Positions 7,944 to 18,109 of a DNA stretch of 64,000 nucleotides are shown here, in pieces. The notes under the pieces were generated by a model, which worked only from the letters and a program-made list of their open reading frames with translations, ran no database searches and was not told the origin of the DNA. Source of the stretch: Hydrogenophilales bacterium (GTDB lineage: Bacteria; Pseudomonadota; Gammaproteobacteria; Burkholderiales; Thiobacillaceae); assembly GCA_016195805.1 (NCBI GenBank), contig JACPYT010000002.1, positions 283,363-347,362 on the forward strand, read 5' to 3'. The translations under genes were made by a program, and so were the position numbers. Within the stretch, counting starts at the first letter, position 1; the number at the start of each line of letters is the position of its first letter.

Positions 7944-10415
7944 CTACAACCCCGGCAATTGCGACAGAGGATAGCCCATGATGAACTGCGCTACTTGGCC
8001 TACCGGCTTGGGATGGCTGAAACAGTAACCCTGAAGAATGTCGCATTCGTGCGTCCGCAGAAACGCTACCTGTTCCATGGTCTCGACCCCTTCCGCAATC
8101 ACCTCGAGTCCCAGTTTGTGGCCAAGCGAAATGCTTGCCTCTGCGATTGCCCCGACGTTTCCGTTATGCGGGGAATCCGGAATGAAGGCGCGGTCTATTT
8201 TCAGGACATCAAGCGGGAAACGTTTCAAATAGGCCAGGGAGGAGTAGCCCGTTCCAAAGTCGTCGATGGCGAGGCGCACGCCCAGCGCATCGAGGGCACC
8301 CAGGATTTCGCTCGTGACCTGCACGTCATGCATGGCCGTAGTTTCGGTAATCTCGAGTTCAAGATGATGCGGGGGTATCCCTTCGTCGCGAATAGCCTGC
8401 TGAACGCGGTCCAGAAGAGCCCGCTCCCTGAATTGCCGGGCCGAGACATTGACCGATATCCGCAGCGGTGCGAGGCCCGCTTTGTTGAATTCCCGGTATT
8501 GCGTGCAGGCGCTACGCAGCGCCCATTCTCCAACGGGTACGATCAAACCGGTTTCTTCCAGCAAAGGAATGAAATCGTCGGGTGATACGAGTCCATGCAC
8601 AGGGTGTTGCCAGCGTATCAGCGCCTCCATTCCGGCAATTCCCTTATTGCGAAGATCCAGCTGGGGCTGATAGTAGAGCACAAATTCCTTGCGATCGAGG
8701 GCACGCCGGAGATCCGTTTCCAGTGCCAGCAATTCCTCCCCCCGCGCGTTCATTTCCGGTGCATAAAATTGATATTGGTTACGCCCGTTTTCCTTGGCCC
8801 GATACATCGCCGCATCCGCATTCTTCAGAAGCGTTTCGGGATCGCTGCCGTCATGGGGGTAGACGGAAACGCCCATGCTGAAAGCAGCATACACATCCTG
8901 CCCTGCGATGAAGATCGCGGTCTCGAACGCCTCGCGCAATTTGTGAAGGATGGCCAGGATGCTATCGGAATGGGTCAGGTCGCCGATCAGAATCGTGAAC
9001 TCATCTCCGCCGTAACGGGCCACGACATCGTTCGGGCGTACGCATTCCCTGAGCCGCCGCGCCACTTCACGCAGCAGCGCATCGCCGGCGGCATGGCCCA
9101 GGCTGTCGTTGATGCGCTTGAAATTGTCGATATCGAGAAAAAGCACCGCGGCCAGAAAGCGGCCGCGCCGGGCACGTGCAAGCTCACTCGAAAGATGTTC
9201 TTCGAGCAACAACCGGTTGGGGAGCTCGGTCAAGGCGTCGTGGGTCGCCTGGCGTTTAAGCTCGTGCTCGAAGTGTTTGCGTTCGCTGATATCGCGGGCG
9301 ATGGTGGAGAAGAATTCTGATGCGCCGTTTGCGCCGCCATGGGCGAGCACGACCTGGGAGACGGCGATCTCCCGTCCGCCCGTTCCATTCACAACGCTTT
9401 CTCCATGCCATACGCCGTCGCGTCGTGCTTTGGGGAACGCCTCCATAAGAATCCGTTGCGTGGCCCATTCGGGGTGGCAGTCGGCAATATATCGGGCACT
9501 CAGGTCTTCATCATTCGACAGGCCCAACATGGCCCGGCCGGCCCGATTTAGATAGCGCAGACGGCCGTCGCCATCCATGATTGCGACGAAATCCGTCGTG
9601 GCTTCCAGAATTTCCAGCAGCTGAGTCCGCTTTTCTTCCGATCGTACCCTGTCGGTAATGTCCCGTCCCGTCGACACGAAGCTCGATATCCGCATGGCGC
9701 TGTCGAACAGGGGCGCGATGGTTTGCTCCTCGTAGAACAGGGCGCCGTCCTTGCGGCGGTTGACGAGCGTTTCCCGGAACACGCCGCCCGCGAGAATGGT
9801 GTCCCACAGGTTCCGGAAAAAGGCCTCGTCATGGTGTCCTGATTTGATCAGCGCTGGCGTGTCACCGATCGCTTCTTTCGCGGTGAAACCCGTGAGCCGT
9901 TCGAAAGCCGGATTGACGTATTGAATTTTTCCTTGCGGGTCGGTGATAAAGACACTGTCGGCCGCCTGCTCCACCACCATGGAAAGCCTGCGTACGGCCT
10001 GTTCTGCGGTGCGGCGTTCGCGGCGCATCTTTGCATCATAAAGTTCCCTGTGTATTGCAGGAACGAGGCGTGTCAGGTTGCCTTTCATGACATAGTCCTG
10101 AGCACCCGCCCGCATGCCAACAACCGCTGTATCTTCTCCGATCGTGCCAGAAACGAAAATGAAAGGGATATCGGGATCGTGGTGCTTGATGACCTCGAGT
10201 GCCCGCGAGCCGCTGAAGTAGGGCATCGAGTAGTCCGAGAACACGATATCCCAACTCTGCTCGAGCGCTTTCAGCAGTGCCTGTTCGGTTTCCAGGCGTT
10301 GCCACTCGAGACTAAAGTTCGCGTGTTGCAAATGCTCCACCAACAGCAACGCATCGTCTTCGGAATCTTCCACGATCAGCGCGCGTAGCCTCGTCTTGCC
10401 TGTCGTTTCACTCAT
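7944..10415 (-). CDS. REC-PAS-PAS-GGDEF-EAL c-di-GMP signalling protein
   Basis: An 823-residue soluble protein. The start ATG at 10415 follows GAGGG on the minus strand. Order of domains: receiver (residues 9-125, phosphoacceptor Asp61 in VFSDYSMP), two PAS sensor domains (about 145-260 and 270-390), a GGDEF domain with an intact YGGDEF site near 467, and an EAL domain with intact EALIRW near 594. GGDEF domains make c-di-GMP and EAL domains hydrolyse it; both sites look catalytically complete, so the net activity cannot be predicted. It lies 35 bases after the Rcp1-like regulator gene, so it is probably in one operon with that regulator and the kinase at 10891-13461. Confidence 0.92.
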   Translation of the reverse strand: MSETTGKTRLRALIVEDSEDDALLLVEHLQHANFSLEWQRLETEQALLKALEQSWDIVFSDYSMPYFSGSRALEVIKHHDPDIPFIFVSGTIGEDTAVVGMRAGAQDYVMKGNLTRLVPAIHRELYDAKMRRERRTAEQAVRRLSMVVEQAADSVFITDPQGKIQYVNPAFERLTGFTAKEAIGDTPALIKSGHHDEAFFRNLWDTILAGGVFRETLVNRRKDGALFYEEQTIAPLFDSAMRISSFVSTGRDITDRVRSEEKRTQLLEILEATTDFVAIMDGDGRLRYLNRAGRAMLGLSNDEDLSARYIADCHPEWATQRILMEAFPKARRDGVWHGESVVNGTGGREIAVSQVVLAHGGANGASEFFSTIARDISERKHFEHELKRQATHDALTELPNRLLLEEHLSSELARARRGRFLAAVLFLDIDNFKRINDSLGHAAGDALLREVARRLRECVRPNDVVARYGGDEFTILIGDLTHSDSILAILHKLREAFETAIFIAGQDVYAAFSMGVSVYPHDGSDPETLLKNADAAMYRAKENGRNQYQFYAPEMNARGEELLALETDLRRALDRKEFVLYYQPQLDLRNKGIAGMEALIRWQHPVHGLVSPDDFIPLLEETGLIVPVGEWALRSACTQYREFNKAGLAPLRISVNVSARQFRERALLDRVQQAIRDEGIPPHHLELEITETTAMHDVQVTSEILGALDALGVRLAIDDFGTGYSSLAYLKRFPLDVLKIDRAFIPDSPHNGNVGAIAEASISLGHKLGLEVIAEGVETMEQVAFLRTHECDILQGYCFSHPKPVGQVAQFIMGYPLSQLPGL

Positions 10416-10450
10416 GCTCGACCCTCGATTTATGACGCACTGGCGGACGC

Positions 10451-10894
10451 CTAATTGACGTTGGGCGGCGCTTGATTGAGCAGGAGCCAATAAAGACCGA
10501 GTTGACCTGCCGCTCGGACAAAGTCATCGAAATCCACCGGTTTGCGCACATAGCTGTTGGCACCCAATGCATACCCCTTGATCCGGTCTTCCTCTTCGTT
10601 CGAGGACGTCAGGATCACCACAGGTTGCAGGCGCGTAGTCTCGGTGGCACGGACACGGCGCAGCACTTCCAGGCCATCTATTTTGGGGAGTTTGAGGTCC
10701 AGCAACACCACGGAAGGATGGTCGTTCGGATCCCTTCCGGCATAGGCCCCGGTGCAGAACAGGTAATCGAGCGCTTCCACGCCGTCGCGCGCGAGGATAA
10801 GCCGGTTGCCGATATTGTTGGTTTCCAGGGCATGGACGGTCAAGGCTGCGTCGTCCGGATTGTCTTCCACTAGAAGTATGCTTTTATCGCTCAC
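10451..10894 (-). CDS. Rcp1-like single-domain response regulator
   Basis: A 147-residue stand-alone receiver domain with Asp66 as phosphoacceptor ([10 protein letters not shown]), the acidic residues EDNPDD near the N-terminus, and the conserved Lys in VRKP. The GTG start at 10894 overlaps the TGA of the upstream kinase by four bases (GTGA), which explains the absence of an ATG start and indicates translational coupling. The long beta3-alpha3 region with [13 protein letters not shown] is typical of the Rcp1 subfamily, which commonly partners phytochrome-like or PAS kinases. It is expected to receive phosphate from the adjacent kinase and act as a shuttle or adaptor. Confidence 0.9.
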   Translation of the reverse strand: MSDKSILLVEDNPDDAALTVHALETNNIGNRLILARDGVEALDYLFCTGAYAGRDPNDHPSVVLLDLKLPKIDGLEVLRRVRATETTRLQPVVILTSSNEEEDRIKGYALGANSYVRKPVDFDDFVRAAGQLGLYWLLLNQAPPNVN

Positions 10895-13461
10895 GATGAC
10901 ATCTCCGGTTCCAGGGTGAAATAAAATCGCGTCCCTTTTCCGACCTCGCTTTCGGCCCATATCCTGCCTCCGTGCTTGTGAATGATCCGTTGCACAGTGG
11001 CGAGCCCGATGCCCGTCCCAGGGAATTCGCTTGTATCGTGCAGGCGCTGGAATACACCAAACAGCTTATTGGCATAAGCCATGTCGAACCCTGCACCGTT
11101 GTCGCTGATGACATAGGTTCGGCTGCTCCGATTGGGTGAGAGTTCCATCCCGATCCGGGCGTCGTCACGGCCTCCGGTGAATTTCCAGGCATTGCCGAGC
11201 AGGTTGTCGAGGGCGATGCGCAGCAAACCCTTGTCGCCATGCGTGAGAAGATCGGGGGCGATGTCGAATTGCACATTGCGGTCTGGCACCTGCTTGCGCA
11301 GGTCATCGGCAACCTCGCTGGCCAATGCGCTCAGGTCCACCTGATCGAGCTTGAGTTCAGTACGGGTGACGCGCGACAGCTTGAGCAGATCGTCGATGAG
11401 CGTGCCCATGTGCTGGGCGGCCCGGCGCACTCGGCCGAGACGATCGCGCCCTGTCTCGTCGAGCCGGTCGGCGTAGTCGGTGAGCAGAATGCGGCTGAAG
11501 CCGTCGATCGCCCTGAGCGGGGCACGCAAATCATGGGAGACCGAGTAGCTGAACGCCTCGAGTTCCTGGTTGATGGCTTCCAGTTCGATCGAGCGGCTCT
11601 GCAACTGCCGTTCGATCTCCTTGCGCCGAGTGACATCCTCGATGATTCCGTCGTAATAAACCCGGCCGTCCGCCTCGCGTTTCAGCGTAGCCGTAATTGC
11701 ACCGTAGAACGGTCGTCCTTTCAGGGTGCGCATTTCGATTTCCTCACTGACGACGGCATCCAGCTGGATCGCGTTTTCGCTGAACAGCGGCTGGCCGGAG
11801 GCCGTCTGGAAGGTGGCAAGCGGATGTGCAAGCAGGGCCTCCACAGAGTCGGCTTCGAGCATATTGACCAAGGCCTGGTTTACCTCGAGGAACCGCCCTT
11901 CGGGTCCGGCCGTCTTGCGATATACCCCAACCGGCAGATTGTTCATCAGCTCCCGATAGCGTGCCTGCGCCTCCAGGCGCTGGCGCTCGGCCTGCTTGCG
12001 CGTGCTGATGTCGCGAATGATGGCCGTCACGACCTTGCCCTGTGGCGTCTCTAGCGGGCTCAGGCTGATTTCAAGCGGAAATTCGCTGCCGTCCTTGCGT
12101 CGGCCGAACAGTTCCATTCCTACGCCCATGGGGCGCGTGTAGGGGTCGGCGGTGTAGCTCGCACGGTGGATTTGGTGGCGGCTGCGCAGGGGCTCGGGAA
12201 CCAGGATCTCGATCGGCTGTTGCAGCAGTTCGTCGCGGGCATAACCAAAATATTTCTCGGTCTGCGCATTGACCAGCACGATGCGCCCCTCGCGGTTGAC
12301 GATCACGATGGCATCCGGCGCCGATTCAAGCAAGGCGCGAAAACGCGCCTCGCTCGCCCTGACCGATTCTTCGGCCCAACGCCGGCGCACGCTGTAGAAG
12401 GTGATCGCCCAGGCTGCGAACGTGAAAATGAGCGCCAGGGCGATAAAGACCATCCACAGGCGTCTAGACAGAACGGCGACCGTCGGGGCAAGCGCGGTTG
12501 TGGGTTGGTTGGCCACCAGGAACCAGCGCTCGGCCCCCCGGGTGTCCGATGCGCCGTTTGGGTCGGGGAGGGGGGTGACCGCGGCGTAGGTATACAAGCC
12601 TTGATCGGTCAGAAACTGGCCTTCGCGAGACGCACCGATCATCTTCCAGGCTTGTGGGTCACGTTTGGCCAGACGCTTGTCTGCACGATCCGCAAACATG
12701 AATCCCCATTCATCCTCGGCACGCGCCCCAAGCATCCAGTATCCGTCCGCATTCAAGAGCCAGATATGGGGGGCGGTCCGATCCGTTTCCGAAATATCCC
12801 GCAGATGGCCGAGGAAATTGTCGCCCAGATAATTCAGGATGATGACGCCGCGCTCGTGGCCCTGCTGGTCGAAAACCGGAGTGCCGAAACGCATCGTGGG
12901 CTTCAGCGGTTGTTCGATCTTCCCTTCCTCGATATTCAGATCCAGCGGCGAAACGTAGATTTCGCCACGCTTCAGGGCCAGTGTTTCGCGCACATAGTAG
13001 CGGTCGGATTTGTCCTGCAGCCTGCTGGCCGGAACGCTCTCGGGATGACCGTTGTTCCAGTTGACGCGGACGATCTCGCGTCCGCTTGTGTCCAGAAACC
13101 TGACCTGGTCGTAAAGCGCCTTGCGCGAAGCGAAAGCAAGGTAGCGGGCGGCTAGCGGGGCATAAGCCGGCGGGGTGTCATGGGTTCCGTCATTCAGGAG
13201 GGCGTATTGATCCGTCAGGTAGAGCAGGTCGGAGCGAACGTTCGAGAATTCAGTCAGACTCGTCTGGATGGCGAGCTGCAAGGCCTCCCGTTCCGCGGCT
13301 TTTTTTAGCGCCAGGGCGCTTTTCGCCTGTACGAGATAAAACGCCCAGATGACCGCTGCGAGTAGCAGCATGGTCGGCAGCCAGATGATCAGGAAGCGGC
13401 GTATGAGCGGAAGCCCGGCCACTGGTTTTTTGCTGTCAAAATAGGCACTCACGGTCTTCAT
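10891..13461 (-). CDS. Membrane-bound PAS sensor histidine kinase
   Basis: An 856-residue kinase starting at the ATG at 13461, with AAGGA upstream. Residues 20-43 form a first transmembrane helix, then a periplasmic sensor region of about 290 residues resembling double-CACHE sensors, then a second helix near 333-352 ([20 protein letters not shown]). Two to three PAS domains follow. The phosphoacceptor box [12 protein letters not shown] has its histidine near residue 642, and the C-terminus carries the HATPase_c boxes SDNGAGFDM and [10 protein letters not shown]. This layout matches bacteriophytochrome-type kinases without a chromophore domain. The downstream Rcp1-like regulator and REC-GGDEF-EAL protein are its probable phosphorelay partners. 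The ligand is unknown. Confidence 0.9.
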   Translation of the reverse strand: MKTVSAYFDSKKPVAGLPLIRRFLIIWLPTMLLLAAVIWAFYLVQAKSALALKKAAEREALQLAIQTSLTEFSNVRSDLLYLTDQYALLNDGTHDTPPAYAPLAARYLAFASRKALYDQVRFLDTSGREIVRVNWNNGHPESVPASRLQDKSDRYYVRETLALKRGEIYVSPLDLNIEEGKIEQPLKPTMRFGTPVFDQQGHERGVIILNYLGDNFLGHLRDISETDRTAPHIWLLNADGYWMLGARAEDEWGFMFADRADKRLAKRDPQAWKMIGASREGQFLTDQGLYTYAAVTPLPDPNGASDTRGAERWFLVANQPTTALAPTVAVLSRRLWMVFIALALIFTFAAWAITFYSVRRRWAEESVRASEARFRALLESAPDAIVIVNREGRIVLVNAQTEKYFGYARDELLQQPIEILVPEPLRSRHQIHRASYTADPYTRPMGVGMELFGRRKDGSEFPLEISLSPLETPQGKVVTAIIRDISTRKQAERQRLEAQARYRELMNNLPVGVYRKTAGPEGRFLEVNQALVNMLEADSVEALLAHPLATFQTASGQPLFSENAIQLDAVVSEEIEMRTLKGRPFYGAITATLKREADGRVYYDGIIEDVTRRKEIERQLQSRSIELEAINQELEAFSYSVSHDLRAPLRAIDGFSRILLTDYADRLDETGRDRLGRVRRAAQHMGTLIDDLLKLSRVTRTELKLDQVDLSALASEVADDLRKQVPDRNVQFDIAPDLLTHGDKGLLRIALDNLLGNAWKFTGGRDDARIGMELSPNRSSRTYVISDNGAGFDMAYANKLFGVFQRLHDTSEFPGTGIGLATVQRIIHKHGGRIWAESEVGKGTRFYFTLEPEMSS

Positions 13462-13862
13462 TGGCGGCTCAGTCCTTCTTGTGTAGAGGGAACTGCTCGA
13501 GGGGGCGCCTGCGCGCCCACCCGTCGAAACCAAATTCACCGCCCTGAAACCGTGTCTTTATTCCTTGGGGGTACCCTTGCGGGAAGGATTGTTTTTTTAT
13601 TGATGGGCGGGACAGGAAGACCCTTCAGCCCCCTGCTGCGCCAGCATCACACCCCGTTCCCGCGAAAGATAGCCTACTTTGCAGCACGCAGCAAAAACAA
13701 AGTCACCCGAAGAAACCGCACGCAATCACAACTTTTAAATGCGTATCCCCCGGCTTGACACGATTTGTCCGGAACCCATCGGGATAGGGGGTTAAACGCT
13801 TGGCTGCCTTGACATTCGTGCCCAAGGCTACGGAGGAATGGGGCACACGGGCGACGGCCGAA
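13462..13862. other. Gene-free region upstream of the sensor kinase operon
   Basis: About 400 bases with no convincing coding sequence. A 68-codon plus-strand frame here lacks family similarity and a ribosome site, so I leave it out. The region lies after the stop of the PAS-GGDEF gene and before the kinase start, so it should hold the promoter of the minus-strand signalling operon. It contains AT-richer patches near 13585-13605 and 13680-13745, but I cannot place a confident -35/-10 pair. Confidence 0.5.
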
Positions 13863-14984
13863 TCATGTTGTTCCGACGCCACATTTCACCTGGTTGCGCC
13901 CCGATCTCTTGGCCGCATACAGTGCATCGTCCGCCGCCGTAATCAGTTCATCGGCGGTTTTTCCGTGCAGCGGGAATCCCGCTACGCCGAAAGAAGCCGT
14001 TACCCTGATAGCGGTCGTGCCGAACATGATGGGGGTCGCCGCGAGGGCTGCCCGCAACTGTTCAGCCCGCTCGCAGGCTGTTTCTTCTGGCATGTCAGGC
14101 AGGATCAGTAGGAACTCCTCCCCGCCGTAGCGGCAATAAATGTCGCTGCCGCGGGCATGCTGCTTCATCAGCCTGCCGAATTCCCGCAGCACTTCGTCAC
14201 CGGCCTGATGGCCATAGGTGTCGTTGACGGTTTTGAAATGATCGAGATCGCCCATCACCACACTGATCGGACAATGCTGGCGTGCCGCGCGGATCAGCTC
14301 ACGCTCGAAGGTCTCATCCAGGTAGCGGCGATTGAACAGGCCGGTCAGGGCGTCGTGGATGGCCATTTCATGCAGCCGTGAATTCAGCATTCGGACGTTC
14401 GTTTCTGCCTGCACCCGTTCGCTGATGTCCGTCAGAACTGCAATCAGGGCCGGCTTGCCGGCGATGCTCATGGGCGAACTGGCGATCTCGACATGTACGC
14501 AGGTTCCATCCTTGCGCAGTCCGAGGTAGACGGCAGGATGGTCTTTCGTTTCACCCGCGATGCCCTTGAGGATATGTTCCGTGACCAGGGAGCGCTCATG
14601 CTCGACCACGACGTCGAGTGGCCCCAGCTGCAATAATTCGTCTACGCTGTATCCGAAAATCGAGGCCAGCTTCGGGTTGGCATGGCTGAATTTCCCGTCC
14701 AGGATGATCGCTATCCCGACCAGGGACTGGTCTACCAGGCCATGAAACTTCGCTTCGGATTCACGCAGCGCACGCAGAATCTTCTCGTTCGTCCGCAAAG
14801 CCGTTTCCAGCTCCTCGGTGCGGCGACGGACCTGTTCATCGAGCATGATCGCGGTCTGGAATCGGCTGAAGTCAGATGTGCCGATGCTCATGCTGCGCTC
14901 GGCCCGGTTCATCAGTGCCTGGATGATCTTGTTCAGACGGACGATTTCGGCTCGCAGGGTGGGTTCATCCATGTCCTTGTCCAT
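13863..14984 (-). CDS. PAS-GGDEF diguanylate cyclase
   Basis: A 373-residue cytoplasmic protein. An N-terminal segment of about 85 residues looks helical and includes a heptad-like stretch (LDEQVRRRTEELETAL). One PAS domain follows (about residues 95-210), then a GGDEF domain with intact active site RYGGEEF near residue 285 and the substrate-binding pattern FKTVNDTYGHQAGD. It is expected to make c-di-GMP from GTP. It starts four bases after the stop of the FIST gene, so the two are almost certainly co-translated and the FIST protein may supply its signal. The exact start (14984 or the ATG four codons later) is uncertain. Confidence 0.9.
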   Translation of the reverse strand: MDKDMDEPTLRAEIVRLNKIIQALMNRAERSMSIGTSDFSRFQTAIMLDEQVRRRTEELETALRTNEKILRALRESEAKFHGLVDQSLVGIAIILDGKFSHANPKLASIFGYSVDELLQLGPLDVVVEHERSLVTEHILKGIAGETKDHPAVYLGLRKDGTCVHVEIASSPMSIAGKPALIAVLTDISERVQAETNVRMLNSRLHEMAIHDALTGLFNRRYLDETFERELIRAARQHCPISVVMGDLDHFKTVNDTYGHQAGDEVLREFGRLMKQHARGSDIYCRYGGEEFLLILPDMPEETACERAEQLRAALAATPIMFGTTAIRVTASFGVAGFPLHGKTADELITAADDALYAAKRSGRNQVKCGVGTT

Positions 14985-14988
14985 CCGG

Positions 14989-16146
14989 TCAGTCAGCAAG
15001 CGCCTTCGGTGCCGTGCCGATGGCAATTCCGGTGAAGGTCTGATTGACGTGCACGCCATGGAACTGTTCGCCATAGCTGTTGAAGCCGATCGTGTTGTTG
15101 CGCCGGAAGATCGTCTCGACGCGCTCCTTGGTGCCCGCCTGTGAAATTTCCAGATTGCGCAGGATGCAGTCGCAGCCGAACACGATCTGCGGCGGCCCGA
15201 TCTCCGCCCGGATTTTTTCGAAGGTCTGCTCCAGGTTTTCTACCAGATCCACCCCATGCGCCACCCTCAGCACCAAGCCTTCCTCGATTGCACAAAAAAA
15301 GGTCAGGCTGCCGTTGGCATTGACCTTCTGGATGGAGCGCACATAGTCGGTGCCGCCGATTGTCACCACGACCGGCCCCGCGGCGAAGCGCATCGGGTTC
15401 AGATCACGAACGTCGATGCCTACCAGTCGCGCGTATTCCTGGGCTGCCGGCAGGCCGTTGATTTCGTTAACGATGCGTCTGGCTGGATCGGACTGCGTCA
15501 CCACCAGACGCTCGGAGGTGGAAATGAAATGCTGCGTCTTGAACATCCTGAAGGGTAGGGACGTACTGATCAGGATCAGCACCGCGCAATCGGAATGGAA
15601 CGTCCCTTCGCTATATACGTACGTTTTGGCGAATTTCAGGTCGTCGCCCGCCGAGCCGCCAAACAGCGGAATCTCGCCCAACGCATACTGCAACGTATGC
15701 GCCACCAATTCCTCGCGCACCGACAGCCCATCGATCAGCAAAAACGCGAAACTGTTATCCGGACCCGCTTCAGGCGCCCGGCTTTCGAGTTGTTGCAACA
15801 GATTCTGGGCAAATGCATGGCCGCCGACGATATCGAAGCGGCGCAAGTGCGCCAGCCGGCCGGCGACGGCAATGCAACTGCCTGCGGCAAAGCTGGCCCC
15901 CGTCAAGCTATGCTGACGATAGGCATCCGGACCGATTTCACCCGCCGTGGTGCAGCCAACCACCTGAGTCCCCGCAAACAAACGACTCATTTCCTCGGCC
16001 ACTGCATCGAGGTCGTATCCGCCGGAACAGAAAAAAACCACCAACTCCAGGTTGGGCTGCGCGACAGCGGCGTGGAACTCCCGAACGGCCTGCCTGGCAT
16101 CTGCCGCACAGGATTGCGACAGGCGAATATCGGTCTGGCTATCCAT
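14989..16146 (-). CDS. FIST N- and C-domain sensor protein
   Basis: A 385-residue soluble protein. The start at 16146 is chosen because GGAG lies six bases upstream; another ATG four codons earlier has no such site. The pattern VVFFCSGGYDLD, then VVGCTTAGEIG (about residues 36-70), marks the FIST_N domain. A FIST_C domain occupies the last 140 residues (GCDCILRNLEI, NTIGFNSYGEQFHGVHVNQTFTG). FIST domains are thought to bind small ligands such as amino acids and often accompany signalling enzymes. The PAS-GGDEF gene follows by four bases. Ligand and output are inferred only from this arrangement. Confidence 0.88.
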   Translation of the reverse strand: MDSQTDIRLSQSCAADARQAVREFHAAVAQPNLELVVFFCSGGYDLDAVAEEMSRLFAGTQVVGCTTAGEIGPDAYRQHSLTGASFAAGSCIAVAGRLAHLRRFDIVGGHAFAQNLLQQLESRAPEAGPDNSFAFLLIDGLSVREELVAHTLQYALGEIPLFGGSAGDDLKFAKTYVYSEGTFHSDCAVLILISTSLPFRMFKTQHFISTSERLVVTQSDPARRIVNEINGLPAAQEYARLVGIDVRDLNPMRFAAGPVVVTIGGTDYVRSIQKVNANGSLTFFCAIEEGLVLRVAHGVDLVENLEQTFEKIRAEIGPPQIVFGCDCILRNLEISQAGTKERVETIFRRNNTIGFNSYGEQFHGVHVNQTFTGIAIGTAPKALAD

Positions 16147-16198
16147 TGCCGTCTCCATGATTGAGTTAAGCGTAGCGCAAAATGGCAATGGCCATTTA

Positions 16199-16852
16199 TT
16201 AAAGCGACTTGCGGCTGCGATCGTCAGGTGCACGGCCCGGGGCAATCGCCTCAAGGGTTCTGGCCATGTCCTCGAAAACCAGCTTCGAGTTCATGATGTA
16301 GGTATGACTTGACGGTACTTTGAGTGCTTCGGCCTCAAAACGGCCAGTGGCCTCGGAGATGCTGAGGATGAAGTCGTTGGCTTCCGTGCCGAAAGGCAGC
16401 CAGGCGCCACGCAGGCCGCCGACGCCGGCATAGATCCTGGTTGGAACGGATGGCATCGGCAGTTGTGACATGAACGCGTCCACCGCCAGCAATTGGCCCA
16501 TTTCGCCCGTCAGCAGTTTATAGAGCCGGATTCGGGAAAAGAATTTGGCGGCCTTGCAGGCAACCATCGGCGGCGCGAGAAAAAAACAGGCTGATGGCGT
16601 TCGGTTTTCCAAATGGCCGAGGGCAGCCCTGATGATGACCGTTCCGAGAGAATGGCCAACCAGCGCGTAATGTCCAGTATCGACCCGGCGATCGATCAAC
16701 CTTACCAGCCGGGTGACCGCACTCTGCAAGCCTTCGAAGGTCGGGTAATAGCCGAACAGAACCGGAGTGTGGCCCGCCCGTCTCAGGCGCCGGCGCAGCA
16801 GCATCATGGAAACGGGCGTTGTTCCCATTCCGTGGATTAAAACCATATCCAT
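16199..16852 (-). CDS. Small alpha/beta hydrolase
   Basis: A 217-residue protein with the lipase/esterase pattern: oxyanion-loop motif VLIHGMG at residues 4-10 and nucleophile elbow GHSLGT near residue 69, where the serine should be catalytic. A late histidine in SSHTYIMNS may complete the triad. The start at 16852 is favoured by AAGGA just upstream. No signal peptide is visible, so it probably acts in the cytoplasm. It precedes the FIST gene by 52 bases on the same strand and may be co-transcribed with it. The substrate cannot be inferred. Confidence 0.78.
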   Translation of the reverse strand: MDMVLIHGMGTTPVSMMLLRRRLRRAGHTPVLFGYYPTFEGLQSAVTRLVRLIDRRVDTGHYALVGHSLGTVIIRAALGHLENRTPSACFFLAPPMVACKAAKFFSRIRLYKLLTGEMGQLLAVDAFMSQLPMPSVPTRIYAGVGGLRGAWLPFGTEANDFILSISEATGRFEAEALKVPSSHTYIMNSKLVFEDMARTLEAIAPGRAPDDRSRKSL

Positions 16853-16974
16853 ACGTCCTTCTCGCAAGGCTCAAGGTTTGACGTCTTGCCCCCGCCAGCG
16901 GCCGAAAGAAGAATCGCGCGGATCCGCTTGCATGCACCCGGAGCATATCGCCATTTGGCTAGGTCATTCAGGCG

Positions 16975-17493
16975 CTAGGTCGCTGCTTGGCCGAGCAGCC
17001 GTTCATAGACCGCCAGGTCTTCGGCGGAATGGCAGCAGAAGAGGACTTCCCGGATCCCGGGCGACACGTAGATTGCCGCGCGAACCGTGGCGATGGCGAT
17101 GCGGGCGGCGGGTTCGAACGGGTAGCCGTAGGCCCCCGTGCTGATGGCGGGGAAGGCCAGCGTGCGGATGCCGTGCTGTGCGGCAAGCTTGATCGCGCGG
17201 CGGTAGCACGACGCCAGCTGTTCGGGTTCGCCGCGTTCGCCGCCATGCCACACCGGGCCGACGGCATGGATCACGAAGCGGGCCGGCAGGCGATAGCCTT
17301 GCGTGAGTTTGGCGTCGCCGGTCGGGCAGCCGCCCAGCAGCCGGCATGCCTCCAGCAACGCCGGCCCGGCTGCGCGATGGATCGCACCGTCGACGCCGCC
17401 GCCACCCAACAGCGACGAATTCGCCGCGTTGACGATGGCGTCGACCTGCAGCGTGGTGAGGTCGGCCTGAACGGCGCGGAGGGTGGCGGGCAT
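16975..17493 (-). CDS. Macrodomain protein (ADP-ribose deacetylase-like)
   Basis: A 172-residue single macrodomain of the YmdB/MacroD class, which removes ADP-ribose from proteins or deacetylates O-acetyl-ADP-ribose. Signatures are VDAIVNAANSSLLGGGGVDGAIH (residues 17-39) and AFPAISTGAYGYP near residue 113, which form the ADP-ribose pocket. The catalytic Asp/Asn pattern of the class is retained. It starts six bases after the stop of the lipocalin gene, so the two are likely co-expressed, although no functional link between them is known to me. The C-terminus reads ERLLGQAAT, near the usual family length. Confidence 0.92.
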   Translation of the reverse strand: MPATLRAVQADLTTLQVDAIVNAANSSLLGGGGVDGAIHRAAGPALLEACRLLGGCPTGDAKLTQGYRLPARFVIHAVGPVWHGGERGEPEQLASCYRRAIKLAAQHGIRTLAFPAISTGAYGYPFEPAARIAIATVRAAIYVSPGIREVLFCCHSAEDLAVYERLLGQAAT

Positions 17494-17499
17494 GGCGAG

Positions 17500-18030
17500 T
17501 CAACGCGCCGGACGGGGCTGCGGGGTCCGGATGAAGGCCTGCCGATCGAATCCCAGCGCAGCGGCTCGCGTCAGCAAGGCCTCCAGCGTCGGCTCGTCGA
17601 ACCTGGGCGACCTCGCCAGAATCCACGCATACTTGCGGCTCGGTTCGCCGACCAGCACCCACCGGTAGTCCGGGTCGAGCTCCAGGATCCAGTAGTCGCC
17701 ATAGAAGGGGCGAAAGAAGCTCACCCGCAGCTTGGCGCCCTGGCTGCCCGCCACGACCTTGGCAACTCCATGGGCCTGTTCGAGCTTGCCGTTTGCGGTA
17801 CGGCACTGGTTCAGCACCGCGACCGCTTTGCCGTCCGGGCGATACGTCGCCTGGGTATCCGAAACACACTGCGCCTGGAAGCGGTTGGGCAGCCGCGCGA
17901 TTTCATACCAGGTGCCGTAATAGCGATCCAGATCAACCGCCTGGACGGTCGCGAGTGGCGGGTGGGTGGACGTGCAAGCGGCCAGCAGGAGTGAAGCTCC
18001 GCTGCCCGCAAGATAGGGAAAGCATTTCAT
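17500..18030 (-). CDS. blc: Blc-type outer-membrane lipocalin (lipoprotein)
   Basis: A 176-residue bacterial lipocalin. The start at 18030 gives a lipoprotein signal peptide with lipobox LAAC and lipidated Cys19, so the mature protein should sit in a membrane facing the periplasm. The lipocalin signature YYGTWYEIARLPNRFQ lies near residues 37-52, with further conserved blocks YRPDG, DYWILELDPDYRWVLVG and the C-terminal ARSPRFDE. E. coli Blc binds lysophospholipids and is a stress protein. It is followed after six bases by the macrodomain gene. The gene name is by family resemblance. Confidence 0.9.
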   Translation of the reverse strand: MKCFPYLAGSGASLLLAACTSTHPPLATVQAVDLDRYYGTWYEIARLPNRFQAQCVSDTQATYRPDGKAVAVLNQCRTANGKLEQAHGVAKVVAGSQGAKLRVSFFRPFYGDYWILELDPDYRWVLVGEPSRKYAWILARSPRFDEPTLEALLTRAAALGFDRQAFIRTPQPRPAR

Positions 18031-18109
18031 GACCCGATGTCCCGTATAGGCGCTATGCGATGAGGGAACGGTACGTTCGGAACGATGCGTCGGACATCTG
18101 TGCGTGTGC

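Noticed and set aside
13552..13758. 68-codon plus-strand frame in the gene-free region before the kinase
   Set aside because: No ribosome site, no family resemblance, and composition unlike the neighbours.
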